Below are positions 17,230 through 24,796 of a stretch of DNA of 46,264 bases, in pieces. The DNA comes from an uncultured Coriobacteriaceae bacterium. Its GTDB lineage: Bacteria; Actinomycetota; Coriobacteriia; Coriobacteriales; Eggerthellaceae. The stretch lies in assembly GCA_900550055.1 (NCBI GenBank), contig URQU01000013.1, positions 1 through 46,264 on the forward strand. Reading direction: 5' to 3'. A program made the position numbers and the translations under genes. The notes under the pieces were generated by a model. That model made no database searches and was not told the DNA's origin. It was given only the letters and a program-made list of their open reading frames with translations. Position 1 is the first letter of the stretch. Every line of letters starts with the position of its first letter.

Positions 17230-18000
17230 CTACAGCGCGCACGTCGCGTAGAACGCGTAACGAGCGACGGCAACACCGATAACCAGAGCAGCGCACACGA
17301 CGATCGCAAGCGTCTGCTTATTTGCGAATTTGGAAGCCAGCAGCGTCAACGCAGCAGAAGCGACAGGCGCAACCACCAAGCCGACCACCTGCATAACCGG
17401 GCTTATGCCAACAGCCGAAAAGGCCGCAACCTCAAGCGCCAGACCAATGGCAAGCACCACATCAACAGCAACCATCGTGTATGCAACGGGCTTTTCGGAC
17501 AAATTCGCGACGCCAAGCGCAGCGCACAGACCAAGACCCATGGCAAGATCGCCCGCCACGAAGCTCAACACCGTTGCCGGAGCGTTCGTCCAAACGGGAT
17601 TACCGAACACGTCGGTGTACGCGGTGCCCATCAACACCATACATGCTACGGCAACCACGGCCGTCACCACGCGCAGCACAAAGGGGCTGTCCTTTTTCAC
17701 GAACGCGATGATCGTGTCGATAAGAGCCAGCACGAAGAACACGCCGGAAACGGCAACCTCGCGCACCATGCCAGACGCAAAGTTAACGGTTCCGCTTGTC
17801 ACTGAGCCCATTGCACGCGGGATGCTCTGCACATGCGTAGAAGCGGCAATCATGCCGATGGCGAACAAAGCAACTACGACCAGGGGCAAAAGCCACGGGC
17901 GATTGCCCGAGCGCTTACGGGCAAAGCACGTTTCAAACACGTACGCACCCGCAGCCATACCTCCCAGCAGCGTGAATGCAAACAGGGATTCGAGACCCAT
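17230..18000 (-). CDS. DmsC-like membrane anchor subunit
   Basis: 256 residues from ATG 18000 behind GAGGAGGGAAAC. The protein is almost wholly hydrophobic with about eight membrane segments, begins MGLESLFAFTLLGGMAAGAYVFE, and matches DmsC/YnfH anchors in length and pattern. Such anchors oxidise menaquinol and feed electrons to the Fe-S subunit. It is the first gene of the operon, preceded by the promoter and inverted repeat at 18172-18222; anchor-first order differs from the E. coli dmsABC order. An upstream in-frame start would add unrelated residues through the promoter region and is rejected. Confidence 0.88.
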   Translation of the reverse strand: MGLESLFAFTLLGGMAAGAYVFETCFARKRSGNRPWLLPLVVVALFAIGMIAASTHVQSIPRAMGSVTSGTVNFASGMVREVAVSGVFFVLALIDTIIAFVKKDSPFVLRVVTAVVAVACMVLMGTAYTDVFGNPVWTNAPATVLSFVAGDLAMGLGLCAALGVANLSEKPVAYTMVAVDVVLAIGLALEVAAFSAVGISPVMQVVGLVVAPVASAALTLLASKFANKQTLAIVVCAALVIGVAVARYAFYATCAL

Positions 18001-18171
18001 GTTTCCCTCCTCTATTTCCTTGCGCCCGCAGTAGGACGCGCCTCTCGCAAAACACACCTCGCCCGCGCGTTCTGCGTTCTCCTGCTTTTTCCGCGAGATA
18101 TGCGAATACGCACGAAGAAAGCAGGAGGCTGAATATGATTGTTGGAAATCAGCTGACACCCTTCATGAGCC

Positions 18172-18201
18172 GTTATAGCAAAATTGTCGTGCGACAATCA
18201 A
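18172..18201 (-). promoter_or_regulatory. Candidate promoter of the dms-like operon
   Basis: On the minus strand TTGATT (18201-18196), an 18-base spacer and TATAAC (18177-18172). The spacer consists largely of one arm of the inverted repeat, so a protein bound there would cover the promoter. The call is by eye. Confidence 0.5.
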
Positions 18202-18222
18202 TAGTGTCGCACGACAATTTTG
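18179..18222. promoter_or_regulatory. 18-bp perfect inverted repeat, operator of the dms-like operon
   Basis: Arms 18179-18196 and 18205-18222 are perfect reverse complements separated by eight bases. Each arm contains TTGTCGTGCGACA, itself nearly palindromic (TTGTCG-TG-CGACAA), so the element can hold two dimers side by side. The same core recurs in front of the NrfD-like gene at 20741-20754. The likely ligand is the GntR-type regulator encoded at 19.4-19.8 kb, but this is inference. Confidence 0.7.
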
Positions 18223-18413
18223 TAGTGTATTTATTCTATTTTGAGAACAGTAATTACCTCAACCGGTCAGCTAAAAGCGTAATCGACCTGGTAATTTGCA
18301 CCTTAGATACCGCCCGTCGGACAACAGTCCCTCGATCTTTTCTTACATAACTGTCGCACACGCCGTCACACAGCCAGCCCCAACCGCGCCAGGCCAAGGA
18401 AGTGGGTAAGAAG

Positions 18414-19382
18414 TTATAGCGATTTGCTTTCATCGGCTTTTACGTTAAAGCCCTCGCTATATGCGCTTGGCACTACGAGCGTACTGTCGTTATCTTGCAT
18501 ACCCTCGTACGTCAAATGCAGCTTGCGCAGCGCAAGCGCCACTTCGTCATGGTTATACGTTTGTGCAACCTCATCAAGGATTTCGGAAACGTCGCGCTCC
18601 GCTTCCATAAGCGTGATACGTGCGCTTTTGCGACATTCCGCTTGAGCCTCCAACGACATAACCCCCTGCAGCTCTTTAGGGATGATCAGGTCGCGCACTT
18701 CAACCGAAACGATAGAGATGCCCCAATCAGATACCTTTTCCTCAACAGCCTCACGCAGTTCCTGATCAAGCTGATGACGACGCATAACCACATTCGACAA
18801 CGATGCGCGACCGATGGCATCGCGCAATGCCGTTTGCGCGGAAAGCGCTACGGCAAAGTGATAATCCTCGACCTCGGTACAAGCCTTTTCGGGATCCCAA
18901 ACCACCCAAAACAGCACGGCATCGACGTCAAGCGGCACCAAATCACTAGTCAGCGCCTCTTCGGCGCCAAACGGAGTTGCATTCATGCGCTGGTCAACGC
19001 GCAACGTGCAGAATTCAAACAATGGGACGGTGAAAAACAAACCCGGGCCCGCAAGCCGATTAAATCGACCCAGACGCATGATCACGGCACGTTCCCAGTC
19101 CATGCAGACGTGCACCGACGAAAGCACCGCAAGGCCGACTACTGCGGAAAGCAGAATACCCGTAAGCGTCAAACCGGACGTCAAGGCCACAGATGCTCCC
19201 AACATCAACGCAAATGCAACGATAGCCAAGGCTATCGTTATCATCACAGCGCCATTTCGCGTCGCTCTTTTCGTAGGGTCGGAGCGATACGCGTCGGCTG
19301 CAACACCGAATTCCATCTCAGAACGTCGATACGTATCTTTTTGCCCCGGAACGAGCCTCTCGCCGTTATTTCTGGTTTTCAT
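18414..19382 (-). CDS. Stomatin/slipin-like SPFH-domain membrane protein
   Basis: 322 residues. After a charged N-terminus come two hydrophobic segments (about 45-70 and 72-92), then the SPFH domain (about 93-260): DWERAVIMRLGRFNRLAGPGLFFTVP, given here as key blocks VIMRLGRF, GPGLFF and LRVDQRM, then WDPEKACTEVEDY and LEAQAECRKSARI. Slipins form oligomeric membrane scaffolds that often guard or organise partner proteins; a NfeD partner, common for this family, is not encoded nearby. The ATG overlaps the end of the GntR gene by 17 bases, and AAAAGG lies just upstream, so the two are translationally coupled. Confidence 0.88.
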   Translation of the reverse strand: MKTRNNGERLVPGQKDTYRRSEMEFGVAADAYRSDPTKRATRNGAVMITIALAIVAFALMLGASVALTSGLTLTGILLSAVVGLAVLSSVHVCMDWERAVIMRLGRFNRLAGPGLFFTVPLFEFCTLRVDQRMNATPFGAEEALTSDLVPLDVDAVLFWVVWDPEKACTEVEDYHFAVALSAQTALRDAIGRASLSNVVMRRHQLDQELREAVEEKVSDWGISIVSVEVRDLIIPKELQGVMSLEAQAECRKSARITLMEAERDVSEILDEVAQTYNHDEVALALRKLHLTYEGMQDNDSTLVVPSAYSEGFNVKADESKSL

Positions 19383-19776
19383 GGGCCCTTTTCATCCTCC
19401 TCACACACGCAGACACCAGTTTCGGGATGTCTTCATACGCCATCCCTTGCTCCAGGCAGCTTTTGATGAAATCTTCGACGAGCGCATTGACCTGCGCATC
19501 CCCTTTTTGATTGCCGCCCGGTTCATTCACGAACACGCCACTGCCCCGAACTGTCGCCACATACCCATCGCGCTCCAACCCCATGTATGCTTTGCTTACC
19601 GTGTTGTATGCAATGCGCAAATCGGCAGCGTACTTACGCACCGTGGGCAATTTGTCGCCCGGTTTATAAAAACCCGATGTAATGAGGTATGCCATTCGGT
19701 TTCGGAGCTGAACCCACAGCGGTAAGTCGCTGTTTTCGTCAAATTTGAACGAAGGCGTTTCCTTTGTCGCTTTCAC
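19366..19776 (-). CDS. GntR-family regulator (YtrA-like, short)
   Basis: 136 residues from GTG 19776, placed 16 bases after the NrfD-like stop. The upstream ATG at 19812 would overlap that gene without a ribosome site. The winged helix is typical: LPLWVQLRNRMAYLI, GFYKPGDKLPTVRKYAADL, IAYNTVSKAYMGLERDGYV, GSGVFV. The C-terminal part is only about 50 residues, as in YtrA-type GntR proteins, which usually repress their own operon with membrane or transport genes. It is flanked by a membrane protein gene on each side in one operon. The shared TTGTCGTGCGACAA site is the natural candidate operator. Confidence 0.88.
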   Translation of the reverse strand: MKATKETPSFKFDENSDLPLWVQLRNRMAYLITSGFYKPGDKLPTVRKYAADLRIAYNTVSKAYMGLERDGYVATVRGSGVFVNEPGGNQKGDAQVNALVEDFIKSCLEQGMAYEDIPKLVSACVRRMKRAHENQK

Positions 19777-19792
19777 GCGTAATCTTTCCGTC

Positions 19793-20704
19793 TCACACCA
19801 GGGGCTGCACACCTGCAGCCACCATTACCAATCGCAAGCATAGCCCTCCTACAAGCACGAGCACCGACGCGAACGCCGTTGCCGGAGCACTCAAATGTCG
19901 CCCGCTCATCAGGGAAAACATTTCAATCACTATCGGTAATAGTAGCGCACATAAGACAAAGCCGCCCCAAAATAGCTGCGAATGTCTACCTGTCAGCACA
20001 TCGGCGCTCGCTACCGGGGCAAGGCTTGCAAACAGCAGTATCGTCACAAGGAGCTCGAGCACCACGAACACGAAATCAAAGCGCAGTAATTTGACATCCC
20101 ATTGCCGCACGGCCCGCCGATCTTCACATGAGCATAGAGCAAGCATTATCACCGCACAGCCGCACGAAAGCGCAGACAGAACGAATAGCACCGGGAGCCA
20201 CATCGTCTGCCAGAATTTCACAGCGACAACGCTTTTCAGCAGCATTCCCGTGTATGCCATAACCACGAACGCGACGGGGATGCCCACGGCTTTCAGGACC
20301 CACAGCGCACGCCGCACGTGCGCTCCCAGCGAAAACGCCGCATCGCAGAAAGCCGCCAACGAACTTCCCATCAACAGCGACAACGCGAGCGCACCAATCG
20401 AAATCAAACTGCTTGTTGGATATAGCAACAAGTAATAAAACGCATCCGGTCGACCTAAATCAGCGATCAGACACAACACTCCCAGCATCAAAATGCAGAG
20501 CGTCGCGCCATACACGATTCTCCTTATGCGTTGATATGTTGATTCACACAAAATTTTCGGCGCATGAGAAGTCCTATTACGCTCATCATGCCTATTCCAT
20601 GTCGACATATTGCTCGCAACATCCAACACAGCCAACACGGCATATGCGCCCGCCGATGTTCCGCCCAGGAATAGATATACCGCTATCAGCCCGCTAAATG
20701 TCAT
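19793..20704 (-). CDS. NrfD/PsrC-like polytopic membrane protein without a catalytic partner
   Basis: 303 residues from ATG 20704, preceded by AAGGCGG. The N-terminus FSGLIAVYLFLGGTSAGAY matches the GG.SAG.Y segment of NrfD/DmsC-family quinol-interacting subunits, and IADLGRPDAFYYLLLYPTSS matches the conserved DLGRP..F stretch. About eight or nine membrane segments are visible. NrfD proteins exchange electrons between the quinone pool and an Fe-S subunit, which is missing here; the following genes are a GntR regulator and a slipin. The dms-like operon next to it has its own anchor, so this one may be an alternative anchor or serve another complex. Confidence 0.82.
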   Translation of the reverse strand: MTFSGLIAVYLFLGGTSAGAYAVLAVLDVASNMSTWNRHDERNRTSHAPKILCESTYQRIRRIVYGATLCILMLGVLCLIADLGRPDAFYYLLLYPTSSLISIGALALSLLMGSSLAAFCDAAFSLGAHVRRALWVLKAVGIPVAFVVMAYTGMLLKSVVAVKFWQTMWLPVLFVLSALSCGCAVIMLALCSCEDRRAVRQWDVKLLRFDFVFVVLELLVTILLFASLAPVASADVLTGRHSQLFWGGFVLCALLLPIVIEMFSLMSGRHLSAPATAFASVLVLVGGLCLRLVMVAAGVQPLV

Positions 20705-20740
20705 GCGCCCGCCTTTCTTGAACACGGCAAGAATATCACC

Positions 20741-20754
20741 GTCGCACGACAATC
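20741..20754 (-). promoter_or_regulatory. TTGTCGTGCGAC operator in front of the NrfD-GntR-slipin operon
   Basis: On the minus strand the site reads TTGTCGTGCGACGG, matching 12 of 14 positions of the palindrome in the dms-like control region. It sits between TTGTGG and GATATT, which could be -35 and -10 boxes with a 16-base spacer, and ends about 37 bases before the start codon. A shared regulator for both operons is inferred. Confidence 0.6.
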
Positions 20755-20775
20755 CACAACTATATGAGCCAATGC

Positions 20776-20833
20776 CTCCGTAGCGTTCTAGCTCGCCACC
20801 TGTTAAAAGATCACGAGTTAGAACGCTACGGAG
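20776..20833. repeat. Long hairpin, 20-bp stem with one mismatch
   Basis: Arms 20776-20795 and 20814-20833 pair over 19 of 20 positions around an 18-base loop. The element lies six bases after the ABC ATPase stop and 72 bases before the NrfD-like start, both on the minus strand. No T-run follows on either strand. It probably ends or protects the importer transcript, but a dispersed palindromic repeat is another option. Confidence 0.6.
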
Positions 20834-20839
20834 ACAGAT

Positions 20840-21613
20840 TCATTCACGCGACTCGAAAGGAACCCAGGCTGTGCCGTAATTTGTCTGCACGTGCTCCAAG
20901 CGCACGCCAAAGGACTGCTCGATAGCAGCACGAACGCAGCCATCCGTCGGTTCGCCCTGCGCAGCTAAGCGTCCTCGCTCCATCACGAATACCTGGTCGG
21001 CAACCGAAAGCGCCAGGTTCAAATCATGAATCACCGCAACGACTGTCTTGCCGCGCTGCCGAACCTGGCGAATCAGCCGCACCATATCGAAACACGCCGC
21101 CACGTCCATGAACGACGTTGGTTCGTCAAACAGCACGATCGGCGTATCTTGCGCTAACACCATAGCCATACGCACGCGCTGTCGCTGCCCGCCCGACAAG
21201 CTGCGCAGCGAACGATCGCGTAACTCAGACACGCCGGCAAGCAAGAGCGCCTCGTCGATGCGTTCTTCGTCTTCCCTGCTCAAGCGCGAAAACGAACCAC
21301 AGCACGGAAACCTCCCGCACATCACCAGCTCGCGCACCGTCATCATCGGCGCCTCTTGCTGCTGCACCAATACGCCTAAAAGACGCGCTCGTTCACGAGC
21401 AGCCAGCGATGACGCATCGCGCCCGGCAATGCGCACGCGCCCCGACATCGGCTTCACCATCCCCATGGCAAGTTTCGCAAGCGTTGATTTTCCACAGCCG
21501 TTCGGGCCGACGATGCAGCTGATGCTCCCTGTCGGAAACGACGCGGAAAAGCCGTCGAATAAAAGGCTTCCGCCGTACCCGAACACGACGTCATCAAACT
21601 CAAGATCGCCCAT
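20840..21613 (-). CDS. ABC importer ATPase (FecE/BtuD-like)
   Basis: 257 residues. Walker A GPNGCGKST, Q-loop LVQQQEAP, signature LSGGQRQRVRMAMVLA, Walker B IVLFDEPTSFMD, H-loop VIHDLN. The sequence pattern (DEPTSFMDV, HDLNLALSVADQVFVM) is that of iron-siderophore, heme and cobalamin importers. The start overlaps the permease end by 14 bases. It is the last gene of the permease-containing operon and ends at a long hairpin. Confidence 0.92.
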   Translation of the reverse strand: MGDLEFDDVVFGYGGSLLFDGFSASFPTGSISCIVGPNGCGKSTLAKLAMGMVKPMSGRVRIAGRDASSLAARERARLLGVLVQQQEAPMMTVRELVMCGRFPCCGSFSRLSREDEERIDEALLLAGVSELRDRSLRSLSGGQRQRVRMAMVLAQDTPIVLFDEPTSFMDVAACFDMVRLIRQVRQRGKTVVAVIHDLNLALSVADQVFVMERGRLAAQGEPTDGCVRAAIEQSFGVRLEHVQTNYGTAWVPFESRE

Positions 21614-22649
21614 CGACTTCTCCTTTCCGCGAACGAAGAATCAGATAAATGAAGAATGGGCCGCCTATCAGCGCCATGCAAATTCCCACAGGGATCTCGA
21701 ACGGCGCGAACAGCGTGCGCGCAACGGTGTCGCACGCGCACACCACGATAGCCCCGGCAGCAGGCGAAAGCAGCAATACGCGACGGTTATCATGACCGGC
21801 GAAGAAGCGGACGATATGGGGGACGACCAGCCCGACGAATCCGATAAGCCCGGCAAAGGAAACCGCGGCACCCGCCAGCAGCGCCGCAAGCGAAAGCAAT
21901 ATCAGCCGAGTTCGCTGCACGTTCAGCCCCAGCGCGTGCGCACCCTCATCCCCCAACGACAAGATGTTAAGACGAGTTCCCTGGCCTGCGGCCACAAGCA
22001 GCCCGACGCAGATCGCGCACCCGGGAATCACCAGCTCAGACGCTATCACACCCGAAAGGCTTCCGACCAAAAACCCCGATGAGTTCACGTAGGCATCCGG
22101 ATTGAAAATGAGAATCGCGTTCATTCCCGCCGTGAATATGGACGTGAGCGCCATGCCGGCAAGCACGATGGTCAGGCGCGAGGCCCCCGCGTACAACGAC
22201 ACGAAGAACACCAGCAACGCCGAAGCGAGCGCGCCCAAAAACGCACCAGCTGCCGACACGCCCAGCGCATGCGGAGCCACGCATGCGAACAGCAAAACGA
22301 ACAAGCCGGATCCAGCGTTGACGCCGATGATGTTTGAGCTGGCCAGCGGATTATTCAACGTTGCTTGGATGAGCGCACCCGCCTCGGCAAGCGCAGCACC
22401 GGCAAGCACGCCCCCAAGGACACGCGGCACGCGCACGTTCGCCAGCACGTTCACTGCCATGTCGGACGCGTTGCCCGTAGCGTACGCCACCACGTCGCTC
22501 GCGCCAATAGATGACGACCCCAGCGCCAGACCAGCGAACACCACGCCGGCAAGAGCCAAAAGCAAGACAAGCAGCATGGTGCCAAAGCGATGTCGCGCAC
22601 AATCCGTCATCGCAACTGTTTTGAGTCGATCCCTACGATCCCTACGCAC
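21600..22649 (-). CDS. ABC importer permease (FecCD/BtuC family)
   Basis: 349 residues from GTG 22649, nine bases past the binding-protein stop, with AGG seven bases upstream; an ATG at 22610 is an alternative. About ten membrane segments fit the family. Signature stretches are VRVPRVLGGVLAGAALAEAGALIQ, cited here as RVPRVLGG and AGALIQATLNNPLA, plus GFVGLVVPHIVR near the coupling helix. It imports an iron chelate, heme or corrinoid together with the neighbouring ATPase and binding protein. The specificity cannot be read from sequence, though the adjacent tetrapyrrole-type radical SAM enzyme points toward heme or a precursor. Confidence 0.9.
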   Translation of the reverse strand: MRRDRRDRLKTVAMTDCARHRFGTMLLVLLLALAGVVFAGLALGSSSIGASDVVAYATGNASDMAVNVLANVRVPRVLGGVLAGAALAEAGALIQATLNNPLASSNIIGVNAGSGLFVLLFACVAPHALGVSAAGAFLGALASALLVFFVSLYAGASRLTIVLAGMALTSIFTAGMNAILIFNPDAYVNSSGFLVGSLSGVIASELVIPGCAICVGLLVAAGQGTRLNILSLGDEGAHALGLNVQRTRLILLSLAALLAGAAVSFAGLIGFVGLVVPHIVRFFAGHDNRRVLLLSPAAGAIVVCACDTVARTLFAPFEIPVGICMALIGGPFFIYLILRSRKGEVDGRS

Positions 22650-22657
22650 GAATCAAC

Positions 22658-23650
22658 CTATTCGCCGTGCAGCGCGTCGAACAGGACTTGATACGCTTGA
22701 TCCCACTGAGCATTCGGCTTGTACTGGAACAACTGCGGATCAAGCGTCACCACACGATCGTTCTTCACCGCATCAAGCTGCGCCCATGCCGGGTTCTGCG
22801 TCGTCTGCTCGGCAAGCGCCTGCTGCGCCGACCCATCGGAATTACCCATAGGCAGAAGGAAGATGGTTTGCGGGTTATCCTGAATCAGCGCCTCTATGCT
22901 GTAATCTGACAACAGGCCCTTATCGGAATCGGCGATGTTCTGCGCTCCCAAATCGGCGAGCATGGTTCCCGTCTGCGTCGAGGATGACTGCACGCGCGTA
23001 CCGCCCGAATACGTGGTCAGCACCACGGCGCTGCCAGCTTGCTTTCCTTCCGCCTTCGCGCAAATCTCGGCGATCCTATCTGCCGGACCCTGACCGTTTT
23101 CTGCATACGCCTGCTCATCGCCTGTGATATCGCAGCACGTGCGCAGCATGCGCAGATAGTCATCGAACGTGGTTACCTTGAAATACGCCACGGGGATGTT
23201 CGCCGCCGTAAGCGTATCGGCCAGCTCGGTTTGCGCAACACCGCCGCCGCGGCCGCTGCTCGACCCTGTCAAAATCACGAAATCGGGGTTGAGCGCGATA
23301 ATCGATTCGGCGTTGAGCGACGAAAAATCGCCGATCTTCTGCGCATCCGACGCAATGTGATAATCGGAGAAAGCGTCATCAGACGCTCCAACCAGCGTAC
23401 CGCCGGCCAGCTCCCACACGTTTGCGAAGCTGCCCATGCCGGCAACCACGCGATTATGGGACGCGACCGTCACTTCGCGGCCCAAATCATCGGTAAAGGT
23501 ATACGCGCCTTGCATGGCCGACGTCTCCGTTTCGCCCGCATCAGACGCAACGGGGGTTCCTTGCGACGAGCACCCCGCTAAAGAGAACGATCCTGCGCCC
23601 ATAGCCAACACGCACGAAAGCGCAACGGCGCCTTTTGCAACTTTGTTCAT
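22658..23650 (-). CDS. Substrate-binding lipoprotein of the ABC importer
   Basis: 330 residues with a lipoprotein signal ending in SLAGC27. The mature part starts with a Ser/Thr/Glu-rich linker, then FTDDLGREVTV and NRVVAGMGSFANVWELAGG, the typical opening of class III (FepB/BtuF) binding proteins. FVILTGSSSGRGGG and the end region DQAYQVLFDALHGE follow. These proteins capture iron chelates, heme or B12 outside the membrane. The glycine/serine-rich loop near residue 130 is unusual and may affect ligand choice. The gene follows the radical SAM gene by 30 bases in the same direction. Confidence 0.88.
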   Translation of the reverse strand: MNKVAKGAVALSCVLAMGAGSFSLAGCSSQGTPVASDAGETETSAMQGAYTFTDDLGREVTVASHNRVVAGMGSFANVWELAGGTLVGASDDAFSDYHIASDAQKIGDFSSLNAESIIALNPDFVILTGSSSGRGGGVAQTELADTLTAANIPVAYFKVTTFDDYLRMLRTCCDITGDEQAYAENGQGPADRIAEICAKAEGKQAGSAVVLTTYSGGTRVQSSSTQTGTMLADLGAQNIADSDKGLLSDYSIEALIQDNPQTIFLLPMGNSDGSAQQALAEQTTQNPAWAQLDAVKNDRVVTLDPQLFQYKPNAQWDQAYQVLFDALHGE

Positions 23651-23680
23651 TGCTTGCTCCTTTTGGATTAATACGTGCCG

Positions 23681-24703
23681 CTAAGCAACCGACACGCCGG
23701 ACGCATCCCGCGCTGCGCTCTTCATGCCCCATGCACAATAATCGTCCTGTCCCAAAATGTCCCCATCATGGTAATACGCAGCGCGAGCGCGACATCCGCC
23801 GCAAACGCCCTTGTAATCGCACGCCCCACACGCGCCCTTATACGCCTGCGTGCGCAGCTCTTGAAACACCGGACTGGTACGCCAAATCTCGTCAAACGGC
23901 TGTTTGCGCACGTCGCCGGCATCTTCGGTCATATATGCGCACGCGCGCACAATGCCTTCGCTTCCGACTACGCAGTACGTCAGCCCCGCCAAGCAACCTC
24001 GCGTATAGCGCGTTTGAACACCGATCTGCTCGGCGATACGCATAAACTGCGGCGCGCACGTAGGCTTAACTTCGATGCCGGCATCGCAACCGGCACGCAA
24101 AATATCGGCAAGCAGCTGCTCGTTTTGCTCAACATCGATGCTTTCGTCTGAAATGTCCTTACCACGCCCGACCGGCACCAAAAAGAACACCGAATGGTTC
24201 ATCGCGCCCAATTCTTTGGCAAACCGAGTGATGTCGCACACCTCGTCACGATTCCAATCAACCACGGTTGTGTGAACCTGGAATGGCAGGCCGACGCTTT
24301 TGCAGGCTTCGATTCCCGCCAGCGTTGCCGCATGCGCGCCGTTGATCCCGCGAAACTTGTCATGCTTTTCCGCGTCAAGGCTGTCAATGCTGATGCCCAT
24401 AGCGCACGCACCCGCCGCTTTCAGCTTTCGCGCAACATCTTGCGTGATCAAGGTTCCGTTGCTGCCGAATACCGGGCGGAGTCCGCATGATGCCGCATGA
24501 GCCACTAAGTCGAAAATGTCATCACGCATAAGCGGCTCACCGCCACTGAAAATCATGATCTTGAAACCTGCACGTGCAATGTCGGATATCATCGCGCGCG
24601 CTTCTTCGGTCGACAGCTCTCGGTTATCGCACTCGTCTGCGTCTTGATAACAATGAACGCACTTCAAGTTGCATCGATTCGTGGTCATCCACGATACGAT
24701 CAT
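23681..24703 (-). CDS. SPASM radical SAM enzyme, NirJ/AhbC/AhbD-like
   Basis: 340 residues starting MIVSWMTTNRCNLKCVHCYQ, with C11-x3-C15-x2-C18 for the SAM cluster and IFSGGEPLMRDD. The C-terminal SPASM region has cysteines in RGCLAGLTYC, RACAYM, GACGACDYKGVCGGC and DDYC, enough for two auxiliary clusters. The opening is characteristic of enzymes acting on siroheme-derived tetrapyrroles (heme d1 NirJ; alternative heme pathway AhbC and AhbD). It has its own MerR-type promoter and heads an operon with an iron-complex importer. No other ahb or nir gene is in the window. A peptide-modifying SPASM enzyme is the main alternative, but no precursor peptide is visible. Confidence 0.82.
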   Translation of the reverse strand: MIVSWMTTNRCNLKCVHCYQDADECDNRELSTEEARAMISDIARAGFKIMIFSGGEPLMRDDIFDLVAHAASCGLRPVFGSNGTLITQDVARKLKAAGACAMGISIDSLDAEKHDKFRGINGAHAATLAGIEACKSVGLPFQVHTTVVDWNRDEVCDITRFAKELGAMNHSVFFLVPVGRGKDISDESIDVEQNEQLLADILRAGCDAGIEVKPTCAPQFMRIAEQIGVQTRYTRGCLAGLTYCVVGSEGIVRACAYMTEDAGDVRKQPFDEIWRTSPVFQELRTQAYKGACGACDYKGVCGGCRARAAYYHDGDILGQDDYCAWGMKSAARDASGVSVA

Positions 24704-24741
24704 CGTCTCCCCCTCTGATTAAATTATCACTGCAGGAGAAA

Positions 24742-24772
24742 ACGATACCGAGCGACGTTACGTCGCCGTCAA
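24742..24772 (-). promoter_or_regulatory. MerR-type promoter of the radical SAM/importer operon
   Basis: Minus strand: TTGACG (24772-24767), 19-base spacer, TATCGT (24747-24742). The spacer contains the perfect dyad GCGACG-TAA-CGTCGC (24752-24766). A 19-bp spacer with a central dyad is the mark of promoters activated by MerR-family proteins. The predicted start is about 32 bases before the ATG at 24703. Confidence 0.75.
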
Positions 24773-24796
24773 TACAACGATAAGCGTACTATGTAG

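Larger units (their letters stand above)
18001..18413. other. Control region of the dms-like operon and downstream end of the stomatin operon
   Basis: 413 bp without a gene. The part near 18170-18290 is AT-rich and carries the promoter and the 18-bp inverted repeat described separately. The leader from the predicted start (about 18165) to the DmsC start is about 165 bases and holds no hairpin I can support. A further GTCGCAC half-like match occurs near 18352. I see no clear terminator after the stomatin-like gene. Confidence 0.5.

Noticed and set aside
20776..20833. Third MerR-type promoter, because the hairpin contains an ACGCTAC string like the MerR dyad
   Set aside because: No -35/-10 pair with 19-bp spacing surrounds it, and the dyad core GACGTANCGTC is absent.
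23681..24703. Peptide-maturing radical SAM gene with a precursor peptide (RiPP cluster)
   Set aside because: No small frame with a leader-like sequence, protease or peptide exporter lies nearby, and the N-terminus resembles tetrapyrrole enzymes more closely.
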